Shown here piece after piece: positions 27,892 to 37,617 of a stretch of DNA of 64,000 nt. A program made the position numbers and the translations under genes. Within the stretch, counting starts at the first letter, position 1, and each line of letters starts with the position of its first letter. Origin of the DNA: Gemmataceae bacterium (lineage in GTDB: Bacteria > Planctomycetota > Planctomycetia > Gemmatales > Gemmataceae); assembly GCA_009692065.1 (NCBI GenBank), contig SHZY01000001.1, positions 34,610 to 98,609 of the forward strand. Reading direction: 5' to 3'. The notes beneath the pieces were generated by a model, which ran no database searches, had not been told where the DNA came from, and was given only the letters and a program-made list of their open reading frames with translations.

Positions 27892-28611
27892 ATGGTGAAA
27901 TGTTTGTTTTGTGGTTTTTCCAACGAAGACGGCGCATTGTTTTGCGAACAGTGCAAGTCGGATATCAGCAACGTGCAGCCGGCGCCAGCGCCGCCGCCCT
28001 TGCCGCCCCCGATGCCGGAATCCATCCCGCCCGCGCCGATGATGGCAGAGGAAGCGCCGGTCATGGCAGCAATCGTGGAGGAAGCGCCGGCAGCCGTAGT
28101 GGTAGTGGCCGGGGCGCCTGCCGCCGAGGTCGTGGCCGAAGCGCCGCCAGCCGAGGTCGTTCCCGAAGCGCCAGCTGCCGAGGTCGTTGTTGAAACGCCG
28201 CCGGCTCCGCCTGCACCGGCCGCTTCGGAAGCCGAAGCCCCCGCCAAACCTGCCGCCGCAACCGGGACTCCGATTCCCGCCGGCGCAACTGTCAAGCTCG
28301 TCGTGCAGCGCGGCCTCAAGATCGGCGAAGAGTACACCCTCTTCGCGGGTGAAAACTTTGTCGGCCGAGCCGACGAAAAACCGGTTGACGTCGATCTGAC
28401 CTTCCAGGAACCCGAGGACCGCGTGTGGTGCTCCCGCCAGCACGCCCTCCTGGTGTACGATGACGCCGCCGGCACGCTCACGGTCGAAGATCTCAACAGC
28501 TCCAACGGGACCTTCGTCAACCGTGAACGCGTTTACCCCGGTCAGCCGCGTCAATTGTTCGTCGGCAACACCGTCCAGATCGGCACCGTGCATATGCGTG
28601 TCAAGGTGTAA
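27892..28611 (+). CDS. Zinc-ribbon plus FHA domain protein with Ala/Pro-rich linker
   Basis: 'CLFCGFSNEDGALFCEQCKSDI' (CxxC...CxxC); FHA 'NFVGRADE..DVDLTFQEPEDRVWCSRQHALLVYDDAAGTLTVEDLNSSNGTFVN'. Confidence 0.92.
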   Translation: MVKCLFCGFSNEDGALFCEQCKSDISNVQPAPAPPPLPPPMPESIPPAPMMAEEAPVMAAIVEEAPAAVVVVAGAPAAEVVAEAPPAEVVPEAPAAEVVVETPPAPPAPAASEAEAPAKPAAATGTPIPAGATVKLVVQRGLKIGEEYTLFAGENFVGRADEKPVDVDLTFQEPEDRVWCSRQHALLVYDDAAGTLTVEDLNSSNGTFVNRERVYPGQPRQLFVGNTVQIGTVHMRVKV

Positions 28612-28738
28612 CCGCTCAAGATAGTGCGCAGTGGGCAGTAGCCAGTGGGCTGTACCGAATCGGCAGAACTCTGCCACCCATTCGGGAGACTGTCCACTGC
28701 ACACTGCCCACTTTCGCTTTATGGCAAGGATCATGCCT

Positions 28739-31447
28739 ATGAGCTTGGTGTGTGGGCAATGTTCACGCGTCAATCCGCCCGAGGCGGCGTATTGCTACCA
28801 TGACGGCGCCGCGCTGGCGGGCCGGGCCGGCGGGCCGATCAACGCGGGCGCCGCCCCGTTCCCCAATCAGTTCGTCTTCCCCAATGGCCAGGCGTGCCGA
28901 AACTTCGACCAGCTCGCCATGGCCTGCCAGCAAAACTGGCCCGCCGCCATTGACCTGTTGCAAAAGGGCTTTCTCGGCTCGTTCTTCGGCGGCATGGGGC
29001 GCGTCGATCTCGCCTCGGCTGCCCAGGACGCCGCCAAGTTCCCCGACATCGATCGCGGTCTCGATCAACTGCTCGCCAAGCTCCCCAGCCAGGTCGTCCA
29101 GGAGCCTAAGCTGCAGGCCGAGCCCAGCACGATCAACCTTGGCCAAATCAAGATCAACGAAAACCGCGCGACCGAGCTGCACTTGAGCAACCTCGGCATG
29201 CGGCTCCTCTACGGCACCGTCACCTCCGACTGCAAATGGCTCACGCTAGGCGACGCGCCGGGACACCCGGAGAAGCTGTTCCAGTTCGGCGCCGATTCGG
29301 TCATTCCGGTGCAAGTGCGCGGCCAGCATCTCCGCGCTGGCACGAAGCCGGTCGAAGGGCAATTGATCGTCGATTCCAACGGCGGCACCGTGAGCGTGAC
29401 GGTGAGGGCCGATGTGCCGATCACCCCCTACCCGGGCGGCCTGTTCGCCGGCGCCGTCACCCCCCGGCAGATTGCCGAGAAGGCCAAGGCCAACCCCAAG
29501 GCCGCCGGCCCGTGCTTCGAGAACGGCGACGTCGCCAGGTGGTATGCCGCCAACGGCTGGGCCTATCCCGTGCAAGGACCAACCATGTCCGGCATGGGAG
29601 GCATCCAGCAATTCTTCGAGGCGCTCGGCGTTGCCAAGGCGCCCAAGGTCACGTTCTCGCCCCAATCGCTCGATCTACAAGGCGCCGTCGGCAAGACCCT
29701 CTCGGCGACCGTCGAAGTCAGCACCGCCGACAAGAAGGTCGTCTACGGCTGGGCCACCTGCGATCAGCCGTGGGTGGAAGTCGGCAAGACCAAGGTGACC
29801 GGCAAGACGGCGATCATCCCCATCACCATTCACGTTCCTTCCCCCTGCCCGCCCACCCTGCAAGCCACGCTAAACGTGGTCGGCAACGGCAACCAAAAAC
29901 GCGCGTTGCGTCTTAAAGTCGCCGTGTCCGGCGGCAAGGCCGGCGTGGTCCTGAAGGAGCAGGAAAAGGTCTACCAATCACTGGAGATCCTGGACGACGA
30001 TGTTCCCGCCGCCGCGATTCTGGAGGCATCGACCCCCGCGGGGATTAGCGCGCCCGCTCCGGCTCCATTCGCCTTCCAGGAAGCGAACACCAGCGCGCCG
30101 CCATCGGCCCCGCGGCCTCAAGAAGCGTCCCCCTTCGCCATCACCGCAGATGCGCCCGGCGTCCGGTCCGTACCCCTGGCGCCGGGCACCAGGTCGGCAG
30201 CCGGCGGCTCAATGGTCATGCGCCTCGCGATGCACGCCCTCCCCGTCGGCGTGCTCGGCTTCTTTCTGTTGCTTCTGCTCGCGCACGACGTCTATATCTT
30301 CTTCGCGGGCGCGCCCAACCTCGTCGATGGCGGCGACATCGATCTGCGCCCGTTCGTCAAGATCGTCTTCGACGAGGGCCGCGGCGTCGATGGCTACACC
30401 GACAGCATGAACTTCGCCGTCCACAAGATTGACCCCGAGGACAAGGATTATGACGTCAAGCTGAACTGGTATGTAAACGGCTTCGGCAACAGCACCGTCA
30501 TCAATGTGGACGGTAAAGACAACATGTTTGGCGACGTGCCCACCGGCGGGACTTGGGCGGGAGACTCCAAGAAGGGAGGCAAGGTGCTCGACAAACTCGG
30601 CGGAAAAAAACGCACTTGGGACATCAAGGGGGTCTTGGTCACACAGACCGTCACGATCGTCCCCAGCGATCCCGTCGAGGTGAAGAACGGCGAGTACAAA
30701 CGCTTGCTCAACACTTGCCTGGTCAAGTACAAGATCGAGAACAAGGGGGTGAAAAAGTACACCATTGGCCTGCGCGTCCTCATGGACACGTGTATTGGCG
30801 AGAAAGACGACGTGCCGTTCATGCTTCCAGGCATCAATGAGCCGGTCTCGACCAGGAAAGAGTTCAAAGGGAATAAGGTGCCCGACTTCGTGCAGATAAT
30901 CGAGAAAATAAGCGTCCGCGATCCTGGCATTGTCGTTCATCTTGGCCTGCGCATCAGCGACAAGCTGGAAGCGCCAAGTCGGTTCAAACTCACACGATAT
31001 AACAAAGTATTCCTGAAGAAATGGGAAGTGCAGCTCGAGGACCAGCGCGACGATTCCTCGGTAGTTTTGTACTGGGACCCGATCGAAATCGAGCTCGGGA
31101 AATCGCGGACCCTGGCCTTCACTTTCGGGCTCGGCAGCATAACGGCGGACGACAAGCTCGGCGTCACCGTCGGCGGCTCGCCGTATAAAGGGGGCGAGTT
31201 GACAGTCGTCGCCCTCGTCTCGGATAAGGACGCCAAGACGGCAACCCTGAAACTGCCTGCGGGTCTGACGCACCTGGAACCCAGCAAGGAAACCCAGGAA
31301 GTGACTCCGGTTCGCGGCCGGCCCAGCCCTGTAACCTGGCGCGTCCGCGCCGACCAGGAGGGCAAACATGACCTCAGAGTGATCCTCAACAGCGGGCCGC
31401 AGCGCGTGCACCGCGTCACGATCACGGCGAAATCGTTGTTCAATTGA
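28739..31447 (+). CDS. Zinc-ribbon, single-pass membrane protein of unknown function (large)
   Basis: 'LVCGQCSRVNPPEAAYCYHDGAAL', Ig-like 'PSTINLGQI..NENRATELHLSNLGMRLL', TM 'LPVGVLGFFLLLLLAHDVYIFF'. The upstream part of the ORF overlaps a repeat, so start is set at 28739. Confidence 0.8.
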   Translation: MSLVCGQCSRVNPPEAAYCYHDGAALAGRAGGPINAGAAPFPNQFVFPNGQACRNFDQLAMACQQNWPAAIDLLQKGFLGSFFGGMGRVDLASAAQDAAKFPDIDRGLDQLLAKLPSQVVQEPKLQAEPSTINLGQIKINENRATELHLSNLGMRLLYGTVTSDCKWLTLGDAPGHPEKLFQFGADSVIPVQVRGQHLRAGTKPVEGQLIVDSNGGTVSVTVRADVPITPYPGGLFAGAVTPRQIAEKAKANPKAAGPCFENGDVARWYAANGWAYPVQGPTMSGMGGIQQFFEALGVAKAPKVTFSPQSLDLQGAVGKTLSATVEVSTADKKVVYGWATCDQPWVEVGKTKVTGKTAIIPITIHVPSPCPPTLQATLNVVGNGNQKRALRLKVAVSGGKAGVVLKEQEKVYQSLEILDDDVPAAAILEASTPAGISAPAPAPFAFQEANTSAPPSAPRPQEASPFAITADAPGVRSVPLAPGTRSAAGGSMVMRLAMHALPVGVLGFFLLLLLAHDVYIFFAGAPNLVDGGDIDLRPFVKIVFDEGRGVDGYTDSMNFAVHKIDPEDKDYDVKLNWYVNGFGNSTVINVDGKDNMFGDVPTGGTWAGDSKKGGKVLDKLGGKKRTWDIKGVLVTQTVTIVPSDPVEVKNGEYKRLLNTCLVKYKIENKGVKKYTIGLRVLMDTCIGEKDDVPFMLPGINEPVSTRKEFKGNKVPDFVQIIEKISVRDPGIVVHLGLRISDKLEAPSRFKLTRYNKVFLKKWEVQLEDQRDDSSVVLYWDPIEIELGKSRTLAFTFGLGSITADDKLGVTVGGSPYKGGELTVVALVSDKDAKTATLKLPAGLTHLEPSKETQEVTPVRGRPSPVTWRVRADQEGKHDLRVILNSGPQRVHRVTITAKSLFN

Positions 31448-31488
31448 GCCGCTTTCGGCGTAGTATGCTACGCCGCGAGTGACTAAAC

Positions 31489-32121
31489 TCACTCCACCAC
31501 CACCTCATCCGGCTTCGGCTTCTCGATGAACTTCTTGAAGCAAAAAATGCCCGCCCCCCAGATTACTCCGAGCAGGATAATCGTCGACCACATGCGCAAC
31601 GCCTCGGTGTCGAACATGACAATCCAGGTGTCGCCAGCCACCCAGTAAGGAACGTAGATGGCATTGATGAGCATGCCGATCAGGAACACAAAACTGAAGA
31701 AGGCCGAGCCGAGCGCCGGCCCAAGATACTTGAGATGCTGCTGGAGGCTGATGCCGATGGTCTTTTCCGTCTTGCCCCATTGCCGCGTCAGCGTGTTGTA
31801 ACCGCACTCCAGACAGATAATGGCGTGCTCGTTTTCCATCTCGTGGGTGCAGTTGGGGCAGCGCGGCACCAATTCGACATTCTTGACGCCGTAGGGATCC
31901 GGATCGGCGTCGTATTCGCTGCGTACAGGCTGGGGCTGCGGGTCAACCTTGGCGTCGGCGGCCTTGACGCTGGTGGACTTGGTATCTTTCGCCTCCGCCG
32001 CCGCTGGCACGACGAACGGCTTCGTGCAGAACGGGCACTTGATCTTCTTGCCCTGCACATCAGTTTTCGGCTTGAATTTCTTCTCGCACTCAGGACAGGT
32101 CACCACCGCGCTGGCAGCCAT
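31489..32121 (-). CDS. Zinc-ribbon membrane protein
   Basis: 'VTCPECEKKFKPKTDVQGKKIKCPFCTKPF', 'RCPNCTHEMENEHAIICLECGYNTLTRQWG', two C-terminal TM segments. Confidence 0.85.
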   Translation of the reverse strand: MAASAVVTCPECEKKFKPKTDVQGKKIKCPFCTKPFVVPAAAEAKDTKSTSVKAADAKVDPQPQPVRSEYDADPDPYGVKNVELVPRCPNCTHEMENEHAIICLECGYNTLTRQWGKTEKTIGISLQQHLKYLGPALGSAFFSFVFLIGMLINAIYVPYWVAGDTWIVMFDTEALRMWSTIILLGVIWGAGIFCFKKFIEKPKPDEVVVE

Positions 32122-32197
32122 GATAATAGACCTCCAAAGCCCAGGGGCGAACGAAGTGAGCCCCTGGGATCAAGGTTATCCCTGCCGAGTTGCCTTG

Positions 32198-34603
32198 TCA
32201 ACGCTTTCGCGGCCGAACCAGGCCGACGGCAATGAAGTCGTCGTCGTTGCCGAGAAACTCGATCTCGAGATGTTCAGGCAACGCCGCCAGAAGCTCGTGC
32301 AGCGATCTTTCGCGACGCACGAAGATCAGGGCTTTGCCATGCTTGGCCAAATCGTGCATGAGCTGCGTAAGTTCCGCCGGCGTGTAGCTTTCGACGTCGC
32401 TGCGCTGCGAGTAGAAGGCGACCGAGTCCCAGCGCTTGGGATAGCTGAGGATCGGCAGTTCCTCTTCTTGTTCGTAGGCCGAGGATATCTCGACCTGCCG
32501 GCGCAAACCGAAGCGGTGATGATAGTCCGGCAGCCACAAGGTTTGGCTGATGCCGAGAAAGAGACAGACGACGCTGCCGCACGCCGTCCAGGGAGCCCAC
32601 GCAGGCATGCACGCCGGCGCACACAGGGCGGCGCCGCCCACAGCGACGAAGAGTGCGGCCACGAGGCCGGCCCCAGGCCAGGCCCACAACCCGCTGAGCC
32701 CGGACGCAAGGCTGACCGTCACTCCCATCAGCACGGTCGCGAGGTGGAGCCGTAGCGCCCAACGTTGACCGTGCCCATGGCCAACCACGGATCGTTCGCG
32801 AACCGCTTGCAACCAGCGCAGCCAGGGGAGCCCGTGCGTGACGAACGTGCCGAGCACCAATGCCAGCAGGGGAAACGCCGGCAGGATGTAACCCGGACGC
32901 TTGCAGCCGGATGCCGAAAAAAACAAGACGCACCAAAGGAAAGCGAGGACGAAAACGCCCAGCGCCGCCGGCCGACGCTTCCCCATGCGCTGCGATCGGC
33001 GCGCCAGATACGGCAACAACGGCACCAAGAGCAATGTCCAAGGCAACATGCCCAGGAGCAGGCTCGGCACGTAGAACCAGGCCGGCTTCTCGTGATCCAA
33101 GGGCGCGAGATAGCGTGTGAGGTTGTGCAGCCAGAAGAACGTCCCGGCCGCGCCGGGCGCCTGCCAGGCCATCACCACGAACCACGGCCCGGCCACCAGC
33201 AGCACGATGCCCAGATAGATGCAGCATTCAACTTTCGACAATAATCGGCAACGTCGATCCAGAAACGCCAGCGCCAAGAGCGGCACGGCAATCAACAGCA
33301 GCGCCACCGGGCCTTTCGTCAGAATTCCCAGCGCGCAGGCATGCGCAGCCAGGATGAGCCAGCGCAGGCGCCCCTCGGTAAGCGCGAGGTGCCCGCATGC
33401 CAGGCCGGCGAGAACGCACACACACAGCAATCCGTCCATCGTCAACATGCCGGAAAGGTAAAGAAACCGGGCCGACAGCGTGAGGATCGAGCCGCTGACC
33501 ATCCCCGGCCAAAAGCCAAGCGTGCGCCATCCCCATCCGAACGTGATCGCCACGCAGCCGATGCCGGCAAGACAAGGGATGAGCCGCGCCGCCCAATCGT
33601 GGACGCCGAAGATCTGATAGCTCGCCATGACGAGCCAGTACAAGAGCGGCGGCTTCTGCCAGTAGTCCTCGCCGTGCAAGACAGGCGTCAGCAGGCGCCC
33701 CTCCAGCAACATCTGCCGCGGAATCTCGGCATAGCGTGCCTCCTCCGGCTCCAGGAGCGCGTGGTCGAGCCGGGCGAAAAAGAGAACGCTCGTGACGAGT
33801 AACAGTCCGAGCGTCAACAGCATCTTCATCGGCATGCCCTGATCCCGCAGCGCAAGCAAGGAGGCACCCGCTTGCCTTGCTTGCGCTGCGGGATCAGAAG
33901 TCCCCGGGAACATCACCTTCATCCACCAGAACGGCAAGAGCGCGTTGAGCGTGCGCGGGATATCGCCGAGCGACACTTTGCTTTCGCCGCGTTGCCTCGG
34001 CCGATGACGCACCGCGACCTCCGCAACGGCAAGATGGTGTGCGCGGGCCTTGGTCAGCATCTCCGTGTTGACGAAGAAGCCGGCCGTGTCCGGAAGGATT
34101 TTCGCCAGGGCGTCGCGGCGAAATACTTTCAGGGCGCAGTCGATGTCGCGGACCCTTGTGCCGAGCAGACAGCGTGCGAGCAAGTTGTAGCCGCGCGAGT
34201 AGAACTTGCGTAACCACGAGTCCTGCCGATCCACGCGGTAACCGACGGCGATCGGATTCTGTTCGGTCAAGGGGAGCAAGAGAGCCAGATCGTCGAGATG
34301 AAATTGGCAATCAGCGTCGGTGAAGGCGATGCGCTGGCCTCGCGCGGCCGCGAAACCGGTGCGCAAGGCGGCGCCGTAGCCTCGATTGACGTCGTGGCGC
34401 ACCAGGCGCACACAGCCCTGGGTGCAAGTCGCCTCTTCGACCAGAGCCGACGTCCGGTCGCTGCTGCCGTCATCGACGACGATAATCTCGTAGGTAACGC
34501 CAAGACGGCGCAGCGCCTCATCAGCCTCGGCAACCGCCTGAGCGATGCCGGCTTCTTCATTGTAGGCGGGCAGAATCAGCGACAGATCGCAGACGTCATC
34601 CAT
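32198..34603 (-). CDS. GT2 (dolichyl-phosphate-mannose synthase-like) plus ArnT/PMT-like GT39 fusion; the junction is a translated palindromic repeat
   Basis: GT2: 'LSLILPAYNEEAGIAQAV..YEIIVVDDGSSDRT..FTDADCQF'; GT39: 'LLEPEEARYAEIPRQMLLEGRLLTPVLHGEDYWQKPPLLYWL'. Linker 'SDPAAQARQAGASLLALRDQG' is encoded by the repeat at 33840-33896. Confidence 0.88.
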   Translation of the reverse strand: MDDVCDLSLILPAYNEEAGIAQAVAEADEALRRLGVTYEIIVVDDGSSDRTSALVEEATCTQGCVRLVRHDVNRGYGAALRTGFAAARGQRIAFTDADCQFHLDDLALLLPLTEQNPIAVGYRVDRQDSWLRKFYSRGYNLLARCLLGTRVRDIDCALKVFRRDALAKILPDTAGFFVNTEMLTKARAHHLAVAEVAVRHRPRQRGESKVSLGDIPRTLNALLPFWWMKVMFPGTSDPAAQARQAGASLLALRDQGMPMKMLLTLGLLLVTSVLFFARLDHALLEPEEARYAEIPRQMLLEGRLLTPVLHGEDYWQKPPLLYWLVMASYQIFGVHDWAARLIPCLAGIGCVAITFGWGWRTLGFWPGMVSGSILTLSARFLYLSGMLTMDGLLCVCVLAGLACGHLALTEGRLRWLILAAHACALGILTKGPVALLLIAVPLLALAFLDRRCRLLSKVECCIYLGIVLLVAGPWFVVMAWQAPGAAGTFFWLHNLTRYLAPLDHEKPAWFYVPSLLLGMLPWTLLLVPLLPYLARRSQRMGKRRPAALGVFVLAFLWCVLFFSASGCKRPGYILPAFPLLALVLGTFVTHGLPWLRWLQAVRERSVVGHGHGQRWALRLHLATVLMGVTVSLASGLSGLWAWPGAGLVAALFVAVGGAALCAPACMPAWAPWTACGSVVCLFLGISQTLWLPDYHHRFGLRRQVEISSAYEQEEELPILSYPKRWDSVAFYSQRSDVESYTPAELTQLMHDLAKHGKALIFVRRERSLHELLAALPEHLEIEFLGNDDDFIAVGLVRPRKR
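33840..33896. repeat. Palindromic repeat inside the GT2-ArnT fusion ORF
   Basis: Arms 33840-33860 'tgatcccgcagcgcaagcaag' and 33876-33896 'cttgcttgcgctgcgggatca'. Confidence 0.92.
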
Positions 34604-34721
34604 GACAGGGACTCCTCTTTAGCGTCCGCTATCATGCGTTGAAATGGAGGGGGAAGTCAAGAGGGAGTGGGGTCGCGACCCCCAGGAATCGCTTCGCTCA
34701 TCCTGGGGCTTGGCGCGGTTT

Positions 34722-35693
34722 TTACAACGCCTGCCTGATCGCATCGAGCACCCGTTTTTGTGCGTCCGCCATGGTCCCCTGCAAGGTAGCGCCGGAGGCA
34801 AGGGCATGGCCGCCGCCGTCAAACTGTTGGGCGATCCTGGCGACATCGACGCGGCGCGAGCGAAAGCTGACCTTGATGCCGCCGGCCGGTTGTTCGAGGA
34901 AGAGCACGCCGACCTCGACCCCCATAACGCTGCGCGTGTAGCCGACGGCGTCTTCGGTGTCCTGCGGAATCGCGCCGGTTTTCTCGTAGTCGTCCCTGAA
35001 CACCTCGGCGTACGCGATTTTTCCGTCCTCGATCACGCGCATGCGCTGCAGCACCAGGCCAAGCAGATTGAGGCGTGCGGCGGTATTCTGCTCGTAGATG
35101 GCGTCATAGAGGTACGTTGGGTCGGCCCCCGCACGCGTCAGCTTCTCGGCGAGCACAAACGTGGCCGACGTCGTGTTCTTGTGACGGAACCAGCCGGTGT
35201 CGGTAGCGAGGGCCGCAAAGAGACACGATGCCGCCTTGCGCGACAGTTGCTGTCCGAGCGCCTGTACCAATTCATAGACGAGCCGGCCGGTCGCTTCCGA
35301 GGAGGTGTCCTTGAGGAGGATGCCGCCGAGATCGTCCTGCGTCACATGATGATCGACGCAGACCTTCTTCGCCGTCGACTTCTTCATCCAGTCACCGAAG
35401 TCGCCGAGCTGGTTCCACGTGCCCGTGTCGAGAACGACGATCACCTCGACATCGCGATGCGCTTCACCTGGCGGCGTGAAGTGGCCGATGCGCCGCTCCG
35501 GATCGAGAAACGTATAGCGCGGCGGCCAGCTGCTGGCGATCACCATCTGCACCTGCCGGCCCATGCCTTCGAGCGCATCCGCGAGCGCAAGCTGCGAGCC
35601 GAGGCCGTCGGGATCCGGACGAACGTGCGTGGTGATGAGGAATCGCTGGTGCTTGCGAACGAGATCGACGAAGGGGGACCAATCGATAGGCAT
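34722..35693 (-). CDS. nrnA: DHH family phosphoesterase (NrnA-like oligoribonuclease/pAp phosphatase)
   Basis: 'FLITTHVRPDPDGLGSQLALADAL', 'VIVVLDTGTWNQLGDF', 'KKVCVDHHVTQDDLG', 'ALATDTGWFRHKNT', 'VSFRSR..DVARIAQQFDGGGHALASGATL'. Start set at MPIDWS; the upstream extension is repeat-derived. Confidence 0.88.
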   Translation of the reverse strand: MPIDWSPFVDLVRKHQRFLITTHVRPDPDGLGSQLALADALEGMGRQVQMVIASSWPPRYTFLDPERRIGHFTPPGEAHRDVEVIVVLDTGTWNQLGDFGDWMKKSTAKKVCVDHHVTQDDLGGILLKDTSSEATGRLVYELVQALGQQLSRKAASCLFAALATDTGWFRHKNTTSATFVLAEKLTRAGADPTYLYDAIYEQNTAARLNLLGLVLQRMRVIEDGKIAYAEVFRDDYEKTGAIPQDTEDAVGYTRSVMGVEVGVLFLEQPAGGIKVSFRSRRVDVARIAQQFDGGGHALASGATLQGTMADAQKRVLDAIRQAL

Positions 35694-35827
35694 TTCGTTT
35701 TCCAAGCCGCAGGATGAGCGCAGCGATCCCTGGGGGGTGCGAGGCACAATACCCCGGCGAATCGCTGCGCTCATCGCGGGGCTTGCATTTATTCTACACA
35801 ATCCAAACACGCCGATGATCGCCAGCC

Positions 35828-35900
35828 CCCCCCGGAAGCACCGGATTCGCCCGGCGCTTGGGATCGTATGCCGTGATCTCCGTGTCGATGCCGAGCGGGA
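35828..35900 (-). pseudogene. DUF1501 C-terminal remnant
   Basis: Minus-strand frame reads 'LGIDTEITAYDPKRRANPVLPGG', matching the intact DUF1501 C-terminus 'LGIDPEATLYDHQRRPNPVLPAG'. Confidence 0.7.
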
Positions 35901-35908
35901 GTACACGA

Positions 35909-37123
35909 TTACTCCAGGTAAGCCGCGTACCCCTTCTTGCCACCGTAATGCACGGCTGCGGGGGGCGTGCGCTTTTGCGCGTCGCTGTCAGAATCGGTGC
36001 TCAGGCGAAAGCCGATGGCGAGCGGGTACGGCACACCGATGGTGCCGTGTGTTTCGATGCCAGGCCCCGAACCTGCCACGCGCAAAGCCGGGCCCAAGGC
36101 GACAACGTCGAAACGCGTCAATTTGCCGGCTTTGACTTCGACGAATCCTAGCAGGTGGACGCCAAGGCGGCTGTGATCGTTTCGCGCCGGCCCCTTCACC
36201 CAGCCTTCCAGGTCCACCGCGCCGGTCAGCCGACCGTCGGCAAGGATCATGTCGAGCTTCTTGACGTGATCTGCCTTCCACATCGCGCCTGAGGTGAGAT
36301 GGCCGCCTGTGGTATTGATTAAGTGGAAGCGGGTGATGCGTTTCTTGAGGCTGTCAGGCAATTGGCCCTTGGCCATCGCCGCCACCTCGTCCGCGCGGAT
36401 CCACATGTTGTCGCGGCCCCACCTTTGCGGACCGGGCCAGTCTTTGCCGACCTTGACCATGCGCGAGGTCACGTGAACAACCACCGCACCCTCGGGGACG
36501 GGATAGAAGTTGTCGTCCCGATCGGCGCCGGCCGGCACTTTCCGCACATCCGCCTTGGCGGGTTGATAGTCCGCGATCACTGCCGCCAGCGCGGGGTTAT
36601 ACTTCTGGTAGATTTCACCACCGAGGCGCTGGAACAATAACTTGCCGCTCGGGTCGAAAGCAAACACGCTGTTCGACACGGCCTTGCCCGCCACCTTGCG
36701 GTAGAGTTCCCCCTCGGCGTCCTTGCGCCGTTCGATTTCGTGGTCCACAGCCACCGGGATAAATTGAGTGGAGATGAGCTTGACCAGATCCAGATCGCTA
36801 TTCAGCTTCGCACGGAAGCCCAGCACATTGGCTCAGCCACAGCCGAGCGGCCAACCGTCCGCTTGCCACATGAAAATTGGTTTACCTTCTTTTTCCGCCT
36901 GCGGAGCGGCTTCCACGATCGAGATGTGCCAGGGGATCGACTTCCACGGCTCGACCTTCGGTGGCTGCAGCGTGTGGAAGAGGGACGGAAAATTGGCGTC
37001 GGTCAGGCGGTCGAGGTCCGGCGTTTTTTGCTTCTCACCGGCAACCGCCGAGTTCGTGAGCCAGAGGCTGCTCATGGCAACTGCAATGATGAACGCGGCC
37101 GATCGGAATCTGATTGACGACAT
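35909..37123 (-). CDS. Exported thioredoxin-like protein with in-frame TGA (candidate selenocysteine; otherwise interrupted gene)
   Basis: ORFs 36833..37210 and 35909..36826 are in one frame separated by TGA at 36835-36833: 'GKPIFMWQADGWPLGCG*ANVLGFRAKLNSDLDLVKLISTQFIPVAVDHE'. Signal peptide from 'MSSIRFRSAAFIIAVAMSSLWLTNSAVAG'. Confidence 0.7.
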
Positions 37124-37147
37124 AGTTTTAAACTCCTGCAGTCCAAG

Positions 37148-37200
37148 CCCTGGGGTGAGGTACTGCGAACCCAGGGGTTCGCAGTACCTCACCCCGGGAC
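37148..37200. repeat. Inverted repeat, family H ('CCTGGGGTGAGGTACTGCGAACC...GGTTCGCAGTACCTCACCCC')
   Basis: Complementary arms; related copy at about 40577-40635. Confidence 0.88.
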
Positions 37201-37219
37201 TTCCCGACAATTAGGTACA

Positions 37220-37340
37220 TCACGCAAACACCCCCTGAATCAGCCGCCCCGCCGGCAACACCGGGTTCGGCCGGCGCTGGCGGTCGTAGAGCGTCGTCTC
37301 CGGGTCGATGCCGAGGGCGTGATAGCGCCGCACGCCTCGT
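37220..37340 (-). pseudogene. DUF1501 C-terminal remnant
   Basis: 'RRYHALGIDPETTLYDRQRRPNPVLPAGRLIQGVFA', near-identical to the end of the intact DUF1501 gene at 37906. Confidence 0.82.
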
Positions 37341-37347
37341 TTGCCCG

Positions 37348-37617
37348 TTACAACTGCTTCAAGAGCTTGTCGTAGTCCCCGTGCGACCCGATCCAGAACC
37401 AGGTCACGGTGTCGCCGTCCAATACGCCCACGGCCCGGTAGCCAATGCCCACGCGAGCCGAATAAGTCGGCGGGTCGGGATGGACCTTTTTGAAGTGCAA
37501 TCCCGGATGCGACGGGTTTTCGCGGAATAGCTTGTAAGCGTCCCGTGCTTGTGCGCGCACATGAGTCGGGAGTGCCGCCAACAGATCGCGGAACCGCCGC
37601 ACCGTGCGCGAATTCAT
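37348..37617 (-). CDS. RelE/ParE-like toxin
   Basis: 'RTVRRFRDLLAALPTHVRAQARDAYKLFRENPSHPGLHFKKVH...YSARVGIGYRAVGVLDGDTVTWFWIGSHGDYDKLL'. Confidence 0.85.
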   Translation of the reverse strand: MNSRTVRRFRDLLAALPTHVRAQARDAYKLFRENPSHPGLHFKKVHPDPPTYSARVGIGYRAVGVLDGDTVTWFWIGSHGDYDKLLKQL

